DNA from: Nitrosomonas sp. Nm33
Lineage (GTDB): Bacteria; Pseudomonadota; Gammaproteobacteria; Burkholderiales; Nitrosomonadaceae
Direction: 5' to 3'
NCBI RefSeq assembly: GCF_900107265.1
Contig: NZ_FNPJ01000027.1
Coordinates: forward strand, 1-37,800
DNA: 37,800 nt
The notes below the pieces were generated by a model. The model worked only from the letters and a program-made list of their open reading frames with translations, was not told the origin of the DNA and did no database searches. Made by a program: the position numbers and the translations under genes. Within the stretch, counting starts at the first letter, position 1. Every line of letters begins with the position of its first letter. Positions 31,892 to 37,800 of this stretch are shown here, piece by piece.

Positions 31892-31911
31892 CTTAATTAA
31901 TGTTAATTAAG
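31892..31911. promoter_or_regulatory. Perfect palindrome cttaattaa-tg-ttaattaag (operator candidate)
   Basis: A 9-bp perfect inverted repeat with 2-base centre, 25 bases before the HTH gene start. A partial third copy (cctaattaatg) lies at 31874-31884. Position and symmetry fit an autoregulatory operator for the downstream HTH protein. Confidence 0.55.
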
Positions 31912-31954
31912 GTTTGTTTGTAAGTCAAGGCATTTAATAAGGGCAATCAAAGAA

Positions 31955-32071
31955 TACAGACTTGGGGTCAGGCCTTACAGTTGACATCACTCTCCTTGCG
32001 GTTTAATCTTCAATAAATCTATATATAATGCGCAAATGGCTAGACCTTACGAAAAAAGGGTGTCAATCATT
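31955..32071 (+). mobile_element. RAYT 5'-end remnant joined to a REP-like motif
   Basis: cttggggtcagg at 31962-31973 has the tggggtcag core common in RAYT-associated repeats; the inverted version (ctgacccca) lies at 30861-30869, across the two-gene cassette. The leader that follows ends in aaATGGCTAGACCTTAC (32036 on, MARPY), like the MARPLR start of RAYT proteins, but after five codons the sequence changes to a diverged ggtgtcaatcattg repeat. Only the extreme 5' end of a transposase gene remains. Confidence 0.4.
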
Positions 32072-32338
32072 GTATCTTGCGCGGACAAAAGAGGACGCTA
32101 CCTGAGGCATCCCAGTATTTTCTGCGTGGTTTTGCTCTTCTCTTATAAAATAAATCCATTTTTCGTTCTGCAAGTCCGTATAATACGAAATCCCTGCATC
32201 CAACCAATCACTGCAGCGGTCTTTCTTCTCATCTGATGATCAATCCGATATTTTTTGATGTCGAGTATTACTGATCCTTTATTCGTCTGCCTCGATTGGT
32301 GCTACTTATGAGTAACAGGCCGTCGCAGGAGTATTACC

Positions 32339-33862
32339 TTGTCTGTTCAACCAAAAACTCTAGAAACAACCCCTATCACCTCTACTTTCAACGAACTGGG
32401 ATTAAGTGAGCCCATCTTGCGCGCTATTGCCGACGCTGGCTACATCACGCCTACACCCATCCAGCTCAAAGCTATTCCGCAAATATTGTGCGGTAGCGAC
32501 CTGCTTGCTGGCGCGCAAACCGGTACCGGCAAAACTGCCGGCTTCACATTACCCATCCTGCAATTACTGAGTCAGAAGAAAGCTGCCAGCTTGGCAAAAG
32601 GCCGTCCACGCTGTCTAATCTTGACACCCACGCGCGAATTAGCCGCACAAGTAGAAGAATCGGTCAAAACCTATGGCAAATATCTGTCGCTTACTTCCAG
32701 CGTCATATTTGGCGGGGTAAACATCAACCCGCAAATTACGCGCTTGCGCAAGCCACTGGATATCCTGGTCGCCACCCCTGGCCGTCTGCTCGACCACATT
32801 AGCCAGAGAACGCTGGATTTATCCGGCATTGAGATTCTCGTGCTGGATGAAGCTGACCGCATGCTGGATATGGGTTTCATCCACGATATTAAAAAAATTC
32901 TTGCATTGCTGCCTGAACAAAGGCAGAGCCTACTGTTCTCCGCCACCTTCTCAGACGAAATCAGGGCATTGGCCGCTACTCTGCTAGGGAATCCAGCTTT
33001 TGTTGAAGTGGCACGCCGCAACACTGCCTCGGAACTGGTCGAGCAAACGGTGCATTTAGTGGACCAAAGCCATAAACGTGATCTGATGAGCTATCTGATC
33101 AAATATCATAACTGGCAACAAGTGCTGGTTTTTACCCGTACCAAGCATGGCGCCAATCGCTTGGCAGAGAAGCTGATCAAAGATGGGATCGAAGCTGCCG
33201 CGATTCATGGCAACAAGAGTCAAGGCGCCCGCACCAAAGCACTATCCCAATTCAAGCAAGGAACCGTACAGGTGCTGGTTGCAACCGATATCGCCGCACG
33301 CGGGCTGGATATCGACCAACTGTCGCAAGTGGTAAATTATGAACTGCCGAATGTCCCTCAGGATTATGTGCACCGCATTGGCCGCACTGGCCGTGCAGGT
33401 AGCCCTGGTGCAGCGATATCGCTGGTAGACCGTGAAGAAATGAAATACCTTCGCGACATAGAGCAGTTGATAAAACGTGAGCTTCCCAAAACAACTGCCG
33501 CAGGCTTTGTCGCACCTGCCAAAATTGAACCTGAAGCACCCAGGCCATCCAGCCAACAACGACGCGTCACCAATCAAGGCAAGAAGCCACATCAGATCAA
33601 GTGCAAAGCAGGGGAGCGCGCTAAGCAAGCGGCAAATAGTCGCGCGGAAAATGAACGCCCGGAACAACCCAAACAACACAACCCAAACCGTACCCCCCGT
33701 TCAAAACCAGCAGCCACTCAGCAGCGCTCAAACAATGCGCAGAACTCACCCAAGAAACAACCTGCCCGAAAAATGTCTGAAGCTGCACGCCATCAAGCCA
33801 TGCCCCAGACAACCTGGTTTTCGCCAAAATCAAGCCACCATTCAGGCAATCGCGGGCGTTAA
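32339..33862 (+). CDS. rhlE: DEAD-box RNA helicase, RhlE type
   Basis: 507 residues. Start TTG 32339, chosen because AGGAG stands 7 bases upstream and the Q motif region ([20 protein letters not shown] then [11 protein letters not shown]) lies at the normal distance. Motifs in order: [11 protein letters not shown] (I), PTRELAAQ (Ia), GG, TPGRLLD (Ib), DEAD (II), SAT (III), [15 protein letters not shown] (IV), [10 protein letters not shown] (V), [10 protein letters not shown] (VI). The C-terminal ~110 residues are basic, Pro/Gln/Asn-rich and disordered, as in RhlE proteins, probably for RNA or ribosome binding. It acts in RNA remodelling, such as ribosome maturation or cold adaptation. The roughly 100-base leader after TATAAT (32179-32184) may have a regulatory role. 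The yaiI gene follows after 3 bases. Confidence 0.92.
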   Translation: MSVQPKTLETTPITSTFNELGLSEPILRAIADAGYITPTPIQLKAIPQILCGSDLLAGAQTGTGKTAGFTLPILQLLSQKKAASLAKGRPRCLILTPTRELAAQVEESVKTYGKYLSLTSSVIFGGVNINPQITRLRKPLDILVATPGRLLDHISQRTLDLSGIEILVLDEADRMLDMGFIHDIKKILALLPEQRQSLLFSATFSDEIRALAATLLGNPAFVEVARRNTASELVEQTVHLVDQSHKRDLMSYLIKYHNWQQVLVFTRTKHGANRLAEKLIKDGIEAAAIHGNKSQGARTKALSQFKQGTVQVLVATDIAARGLDIDQLSQVVNYELPNVPQDYVHRIGRTGRAGSPGAAISLVDREEMKYLRDIEQLIKRELPKTTAAGFVAPAKIEPEAPRPSSQQRRVTNQGKKPHQIKCKAGERAKQAANSRAENERPEQPKQHNPNRTPRSKPAATQQRSNNAQNSPKKQPARKMSEAARHQAMPQTTWFSPKSSHHSGNRGR

Positions 33863-33865
33863 TCG

Positions 33866-34327
33866 ATGAGAATTTGGGTAGATGCCGATGCTTGCCCTGT
33901 CGTCATTAAGGAAATTTTGTTTCGTGCAGCAGAACGCACCCAAATTGTGACCACACTGATTGCCAACAAACCGCTACGTGTCCCACCATCACCTTATATC
34001 AAGGCGCAACAGGTACCAAGCGGCTTTGATGTGGCGGATAACAAGATCATATTGGCACTGCAAGCAGGTGATCTGGTCATCACTGCCGACATCCCGCTTG
34101 CGGCACAGGTAATTGCAGCGGGCGGTCATGCCCTCAACCCGCGCGGCGAACTCTACACCACCGACAACATCAAGGAGCGCCTTGCCATGCGCAATTTTAT
34201 GGAAGAATTACGCAACAGCGGAGTGGATATTGGAGGGCCCTCTTCCTTTAGCCAGGCTGATCGTCAAGTATTTGCTTCGAAACTCGATTGGTTGTTGGCG
34301 CACTATTTCAGATCCCCTACTCCATGA
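33866..34327 (+). CDS. yaiI: YaiI/YqxD family protein (DUF188, UPF0178)
   Basis: A 153-residue protein of the DUF188 family. It starts [20 protein letters not shown], with the family DADACPV motif, followed by [40 protein letters not shown] with conserved acidic residues, [20 protein letters not shown] and [20 protein letters not shown]. The fold is related to PIN-like nucleases and the Asp residues suggest metal binding, but no reaction is established. It is separated from the helicase by 3 bases, so the two are likely cotranscribed and both act on RNA. Length is typical for the family. Confidence 0.92.
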   Translation: MRIWVDADACPVVIKEILFRAAERTQIVTTLIANKPLRVPPSPYIKAQQVPSGFDVADNKIILALQAGDLVITADIPLAAQVIAAGGHALNPRGELYTTDNIKERLAMRNFMEELRNSGVDIGGPSSFSQADRQVFASKLDWLLAHYFRSPTP

Positions 34328-34804
34328 ATTGCAATGCAATTAACCATGTGCAAAATATTCTGCACGAATCAAGTTATCTGTTTGAGCTGGCCAGCTGATT
34401 GACAGCAGTTTTTAATTGCGCTGCCACAGCATCAACTGTGATCACCTCAAAAACCCAAGGTATTTCAACAGCTGTCAGCGGCGCCTACCCTTATTACTCT
34501 CCTTCTTCATTCCTTGGGCGCCCTAATGGACGATAACGCAACAATCTAACCGCAATCTTTTCCAATCCTCGAATAATGCACACAAAGGGTCGGATCTTGC
34601 TTTTTGCAGCACTAGGTGAATACTGACATGTAAAAGTTTAGATTTAATCTGACGAATTCAAAAAAAGGTGTCAGTCATTGCATAGTGCATGAAGTGGATG
34701 AAGCGCATTTAGGATACGCAGCAAACACGTGATTAGGTCTTGTTTTTGCAGCACTAAGCAAATACTGACAGTCAAAAAATAAAACCTCGTATATTGATTC
34801 TGCC
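34328..34804. other. Gene-free region with short repeats
   Basis: No gene is supported here. gtgca-aaatattc-tgcac (34349-34366) is a small hairpin after yaiI, without T-run. A direct repeat of about 33 bases, centred on tttttgcagcacta and ending aatactgaca, occurs at 34596-34628 and 34738-34770; between the copies is the 28-base RAYT-type repeat at 34662-34689. Confidence 0.5.
34662..34689 (+). repeat. Second copy of the RAYT-element arm
   Basis: Identical to 30106-30133 over 28 bases, including ggtgtcagtcattgcat and agtgca. No opposite arm is found nearby, so it is a solo repeat. Confidence 0.75.
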
Positions 34805-35139
34805 GATGAAAAAACACTGCAATAGTAGTGTTGAACAGGCTGAACCGTAAGACACCGACAAGACTTTAGGTGTATGAGCCTGTGGGTCAGATAGGTGCTA
34901 CGGTTCATTTCTCGTTCAATCAAACCGAACGGTAACTTGGGTTGACTGCTAGACAGATAAAACCTGCATACGAGGAAGGTACAAATGATGAATGAAACAG
35001 CCTGTGTGGGCTGGCATTGATGTAGCCAAGCGTAAATTCGATATAGCATTACTCATCAACAACAAAATCAGAACCAAAGTGTTTGGCAATACGCCTGCAG
35101 GCTACAAGGCTTTTACAGATTGGCTTAGTGAGCGTGGCA
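34805..35139 (+). mobile_element. 5' end of an IS110-family element
   Basis: A structured leader (34813-34931) precedes the start of an IS110-type transposase, whose similarity ends near 35139. The element is truncated, with unrelated sequence after that. The left boundary is uncertain and probably lies close to the end of the direct repeat at 34770. Confidence 0.55.
34813..34931 (+). ncRNA. Structured leader of the IS110 remnant (possible bridge RNA)
   Basis: Three consecutive stems can be drawn: aacact (34813-34818) with agtgtt (34827-34832); gaaccgta (34842-34849) with tacggttc (34899-34906), which encloses a large loop with an inner acacc/ggtgt pairing; and cgttc (34913-34917) with gaacg (34927-34931). 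IS110-group elements encode a bridge RNA between the left end and the transposase gene, and this leader is in the right place and of the right length. That it is such an RNA is inference. Confidence 0.4.
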
Positions 35140-35261
35140 CAATATTCAACACTTGTAATTCAAAACAGTATCTGACTCCATCCTATTTTTTTGGCGCAAT
35201 AACGATTGTGCCCTACGCTTGCGGTTTTCAACAGGTCGGAGGCAGTGGATTCTTTATTTGA
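34992..35261 (+). pseudogene. IS110-family transposase, N-terminal fragment
   Basis: The frame begins MKQPVWAGIDVAKRKFDIAL, with GIDVAK.KFD holding the first acidic residue of the DEDD (RuvC-like) catalytic site of IS110 transposases, and goes on to GNTPAGYKAFTDWLSERG. From about residue 50 (IFNTCNSKQYLTPS on) the family pattern is lost, and the frame closes at 35261 after unrelated residues. Catalytic residues from the rest of the RuvC domain and the Ser of the Tnp domain are missing, so it is inactive. A full member would have more than 300 residues. Confidence 0.82.
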
Positions 35262-35286
35262 GGAAAAGAACGATAACCAAAGCATA

Positions 35287-35313
35287 TGTCGGATGGTGCC
35301 ACGCTTATCCGAC
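35287..35313. repeat. Hairpin gtcggat-12-atccgac
   Basis: gtcggat (35287-35293) pairs exactly with atccgac (35306-35312). Palindromes of this gtcggat type are common dispersed REP-like sequences. It lies at the end of the IS5-type fragment. Confidence 0.5.
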
Positions 35314-35327
35314 CTACGCGAGCTTTG

Positions 35328-35528
35328 CCATTGACCAAGCAGGATCGCCTTGAACATCATCAGCGCGTTAAACGGCTCCTGTCCCCCATCTTTCGATAGG
35401 TCGCGTTTATAGATACCTCTAAGATTCAGTCGTAACTCCTCTCAATCAATCAGTGCATCAATCTTCATCAGTACACTGTCTTGCTTTAGGCGTTGCACCA
35501 GTTCTATTGAGCCAAAACTCATCTGCAT
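35328..35528 (-). pseudogene. IS5-family transposase N-terminal fragment
   Basis: On the minus strand from ATG 35528 the frame reads MQMSFGSIELVQRLKQDSVL, then MKIDALID, an opal TGA, then EELRLNLRGIYKRDLSKDGG, FNALMMFKAILLGQW. This is the start of an IS5/IS1182-type transposase (pattern MQ.SF...., IDW..L, ...FKALLLGQW). TGA replaces the Trp of IDW. Similarity stops after GQW at 35328. Clearly a dead fragment. Confidence 0.78.
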
Positions 35529-35919
35529 CTTCTACTCCAACTGCCTTTACCTCTCGCCATTTTAATTATTTATTTGGCTAACGGGTAAGTTGTGCAGGAG
35601 TTTTAAAAAGTTTATTTATCACTTTGTTCGTCTTGTCTGCTGTACCGGAGTACGATGTACCAAGGTACGATAGACAAAAGATGTACGATTTATCAATATC
35701 ACACCACAGCAAGCAATTCAATAAGATTCTCCGGGTTGTGCAGAGGTCTTAAATTGATTACTACTCCAAAATTTGATGAATAGTTCGGTAAACTGAATCT
35801 GGCAATCCGCAATAAATTGCTGTCTCGCATTAATCAAGTTCAAGTTGGTAATTCTGGTAATTCGTTTGAAATGTTACATCGAAATATTTTAGAAGCATCA
35901 CTAACTAACTGGAGGCTTT
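35529..35919. other. Upstream region of the RTX gene
   Basis: About 390 bases without a gene. gtac occurs in a closely repeated series (tgtaccggagtacgatgtac and aaggtacgat, about 35649-35679, with a further tgtacgat at 35684), which may bind a regulator. Any promoter is not clear. GGAGG at 35909-35913 is the ribosome site for the RTX gene. Confidence 0.4.
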
Positions 35920-37464
35920 ATGGCACTTATTATTGGTACTGATGGCAACGATACGCTGACCGGAACTGCGGATAGTGACACGCTGACGGGCTTAGCAGGC
36001 AAGGATACGTTGTTTGGCGGTCCTGGCAATGACACACTTGATGGTGGCGCAAACAATGACATACTCAATGGCGGTGCTGGAGCCGATACCATGAGCGGTG
36101 GACTCAACAATGACGTTTATATTGTTAATAATACTGGTGACGTTGTCATTGAAAATTTCAAAGAAGGCACCGACAAGGTCAACAGCAGCATAACCTACGC
36201 ATTATCAGCCAATGTGGAGAATCTCGCCCTGACAGGTACATCAGCCATCAACGGTACCGGCAATGATCTCGATAACATATTGATAGGCAATTCGGCGGCT
36301 AATCAGCTGAATGGTGACGCAGGTAATGATAGGCTCAATGGCGGTGCTGGAGCCGATACCATGAGCGGTGGACTCGGCAATGACATTTATACGGTTGATA
36401 ATACTGGTGACGTTATCACTGAAAATCTCAATGAAGGCATCGACAACGTCAACAGCAGCGTAACCTACGCACTATCAGCCAATGTGGAGAATCTCACCCT
36501 GACAGGTACATTGGCCATTAACGGTACCGGTAATGACCTGGCTAATAGCATCACTGGAAATACCGCTGACAATCAATTAGATGGGGGTGCTGGAGCCGAT
36601 ACCACGAGCGGCGGACTCGGCAATGACGTTTATATTGTTGATAATACTGGTGATGTTGTCACTGAAAATCTCAATGAAGGCACCGACACGGTCAACAGCA
36701 GCGTAACCTATGCACTATCAGCTAATGTAGAGAATTTAACCCTGACAGGTACATCCGCCATCGACGGTACCGGCAATGACCTGGCTAACTTATTGAAGGG
36801 CAATTCAGCGGCTAATCAGCTGAATGGTGGCGCAGGTAATGATAGGCTCAATGGCGGTGCTGGAGCCGATACCATGGACGGTGGACTCGGCAATGACATT
36901 TATACGGTTGATAACACTGGTGACGTTATCACTGAAAATCTCAATGAAGGCATCGACAACGTCAACAGCAGCGTAACCTACGCACTATCAGCCAATGTGG
37001 AGAATCTCACCCTGACAGGTACATTGGCCATCAATGGTACCGGCAATGACCTGGCTAATAGAATCACTGGAAATACCGCTGACAATCAGTTAGATGGAGG
37101 TGCGGGTAACGACATCCTCGATGGGAAAACTGGCACTAATACGCTAACGGGTGGGGCAGATAAGGATATCTTCAAATTCACCACCGCCGGTCATAGTGAC
37201 ACGATCACTGATTTCACTGTAAGTGATGACACTATCATGCTTGAGAATGGTGTTTTTACTTCATTAACGACCACCGGGAGATTGGCTGCCGATCAGTTCA
37301 CAATTGGTTCCCAAGCATTGGACGCGAATGATTTCATCATATACAACGATGCAACAGGGGCATTATTATACGATGCGGATGGCAGCGGTGCTGATGCTGC
37401 AGTACAAATTGCTACGGTTGGTACTGGTCTAGCCATGACCAATGCGGATATTGTGGTGATTTAG
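35920..37464 (+). CDS. RTX-like calcium-binding repeat protein, type I secreted
   Basis: 514 residues with no signal peptide. GGAGG stands 6 bases before ATG. It begins with RTX nonapeptides (GTDGNDTLTG, GKDTLFGGPGNDTLDGG, ANNDILNGGAGADTMSGG), then four copies of a longer unit (about 80-90 residues) with pattern GADTMSGGLGND.Y.VDNTG, TENLNEG.D.VNSSVTYALS, ANVENLTLTGT.AINGTGND and GN.A.NQL. A final RTX block (GGAGNDILDG, TNTLTGGADKDIFKF) leads into a C-terminal domain (ITDFTVSDDTIMLENG, YDADGSGADAAVQIATV) and hydrophobic tail ADIVVI, the type I secretion signal. It should leave the cell through an ABC/HlyD/TolC exporter, none of which is in the window, and fold outside on binding Ca. With no catalytic domain, an adhesive or surface-layer role is plausible. 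Confidence 0.87.
   Translation: MALIIGTDGNDTLTGTADSDTLTGLAGKDTLFGGPGNDTLDGGANNDILNGGAGADTMSGGLNNDVYIVNNTGDVVIENFKEGTDKVNSSITYALSANVENLALTGTSAINGTGNDLDNILIGNSAANQLNGDAGNDRLNGGAGADTMSGGLGNDIYTVDNTGDVITENLNEGIDNVNSSVTYALSANVENLTLTGTLAINGTGNDLANSITGNTADNQLDGGAGADTTSGGLGNDVYIVDNTGDVVTENLNEGTDTVNSSVTYALSANVENLTLTGTSAIDGTGNDLANLLKGNSAANQLNGGAGNDRLNGGAGADTMDGGLGNDIYTVDNTGDVITENLNEGIDNVNSSVTYALSANVENLTLTGTLAINGTGNDLANRITGNTADNQLDGGAGNDILDGKTGTNTLTGGADKDIFKFTTAGHSDTITDFTVSDDTIMLENGVFTSLTTTGRLAADQFTIGSQALDANDFIIYNDATGALLYDADGSGADAAVQIATVGTGLAMTNADIVVI
36073..37101 (+). repeat. Tandem repeats inside the RTX gene (270/243/270/243 bp)
   Basis: The sequence ggtgctggagccgatacc recurs near 36073, 36343, 36586 (variant) and 36856, giving unit lengths 270, 243, 270, and a last unit of about 243. 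The long units carry an extra nonapeptide (AGNDRLNGG). Units 2 and 4 are almost identical at the DNA level, as are parts of 1 and 3, so a two-unit block of 513 bp was duplicated. Confidence 0.88.
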
Positions 37465-37546
37465 CCAAACAAGCCAGCTAATTAGAAGTTAACAATCAGA
37501 CGATACTTTCCTAATTCTTTATATACAGGAATTAGGAATTTAAAAA

Positions 37547-37564
37547 CCCCCGGCAAAACCGGGG
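37547..37564 (-). terminator. GC-rich hairpin, terminator for a minus transcript
   Basis: ccccgg (37547-37552) pairs with ccgggg (37559-37564). The A-run at 37542-37546 gives a T-run after the stem on the minus strand, so it better fits a transcript entering from the right. It may also slow the RTX transcript. Confidence 0.5.
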
Positions 37565-37649
37565 ACTTGATATGGGAAGCATCCTCCTTTCAATAGCTTT
37601 AATTCAAAGTACACGCCTCAGTTCTGAACACTTTTTCCATTAATGAATA

Positions 37650-37691
37650 AAAATAGGTGTCTACCATTGAATTTGTGGATGACACCCATTA
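37650..37691. repeat. REP-like hairpin
   Basis: aggtgtctaccattg and the downstream gatgacaccca form a ggtgtc/gacacc stem. The first half resembles the RAYT-element arm (ggtgtcagtcattg) with substitutions. Confidence 0.35.
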
Positions 37692-37800
37692 TTAAGAAGC
37701 GTAGCATAACTTATTGATGGGGGTGTGGCTCAAGGTGTCCGTTGTGGATAATTCCGACTAACTCGGCACTGAAATGCCGCCCCTGTCGTCCGCATCATCC

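Larger units (their letters stand above)
37465..37800. other. Right-edge region, no gene recognised
   Basis: Contains the hairpin tcctaattc (37509-37517)/gaattagga (37529-37537), the GC hairpin at 37547-37564, and a REP-like hairpin ggtgtc (37655-37660)/gacacc (37680-37685). The last ~80 bases can be read on the minus strand as short frames that run off the window, but none could be identified. Confidence 0.45.

Noticed and set aside
32308-32341. ATG at 32308 as helicase start
   Set aside because: It is in another frame; the TTG at 32339 has the ribosome site and the right frame.
33242-33869. Several frames opposite to or in other phases of the helicase C-terminus
   Set aside because: The plus frame carries all DEAD-box motifs; the others are shadows of its low-complexity tail.
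37715-37800. Minus-strand frames at the right edge as a transposase end
   Set aside because: Only 12-20 codons are visible and no family motif could be recognised.
1-37800. CRISPR array, tRNA or rRNA genes
   Set aside because: No regularly spaced repeats and no tRNA- or rRNA-like sequence were seen on either strand.

Overview
The window looks like chromosome from a betaproteobacterium, most probably a Nitrosomonas-like member of the Nitrosomonadaceae. This is inferred from the AT-leaning proteobacterial base composition, the type of TonB systems, the B12-salvage operon layout and the load of decayed insertion sequences; no rRNA or housekeeping marker in the window settles it.

Layout. (1) 1-4311 is a decayed region: the N-terminal part of an IS630-like transposase at the left edge, a candidate small RNA (about 806-884), IS3 and IS4 transposase remnants, a Slp-type outer-membrane lipoprotein, a small exported protein of unknown function, and a broken RTX-like ORF with an in-frame amber codon. 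(2) 4312-5720 (minus) holds a PhoB-like regulator that has lost its phospho-acceptor Asp, and a PsiE-family membrane protein. (3) 5769-6296 is an imperfect tandem duplication of about 260 bp. It lies in the intergenic region in front of (4) 6354-11486 (plus), a six-gene operon for a TtpC-type TonB system: DUF3450, TtpC-like MotA/ExbB fusion, ExbB, ExbD, TonB, TPR protein. Next come a large TonB-dependent receptor with N-terminal carboxypeptidase-regulatory-like domains (11803-15000) and a secreted beta-helix-like protein (15562-17163), the probable clients of that energiser.

(5) 17485-28892 (minus) is a long, tightly overlapping cobalamin operon, transcribed btuB - membrane protein - cobO - cobB/cbiA - bluB - cbiB - cobD - cobQ - cobU - cobT - cobC - cobS. 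A clear cobalamin riboswitch (29040-29235) precedes btuB. The operon takes up corrinoid, adenosylates and amidates it, adds the aminopropanol arm, makes dimethylbenzimidazole and joins the lower loop. No corrin-ring genes and no BtuCDF transporter are in the window; the unassigned six-TM protein after btuB is a candidate inner-membrane partner.

(6) 29491-32062 is an accessory patch. It has a HEPN-like gene with a short leader ORF, a half copy of an inverted repeat also found at 17335-17471, a fragment of a RAYT/IS200-like transposase between perfect 22-bp inverted repeats, half of an IS10-like element, and a two-gene minus-strand cassette (an HTH protein and a protein with an internal duplication) with its own terminator and a perfect palindrome at its promoter. 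(7) 32339-34327 carries a RhlE-type DEAD-box helicase and a YaiI/DUF188 protein. (8) 34328-35528 is another IS graveyard, including the 5' end of an IS110 element whose leader folds into consecutive hairpins (possible bridge RNA) and an IS5-type fragment. (9) 35920-37464 encodes a type I secreted RTX-like protein built from alternating 270/243-bp repeats. The right edge has a hairpin and a REP-like repeat only.

No tRNA, rRNA or CRISPR array was recognised.
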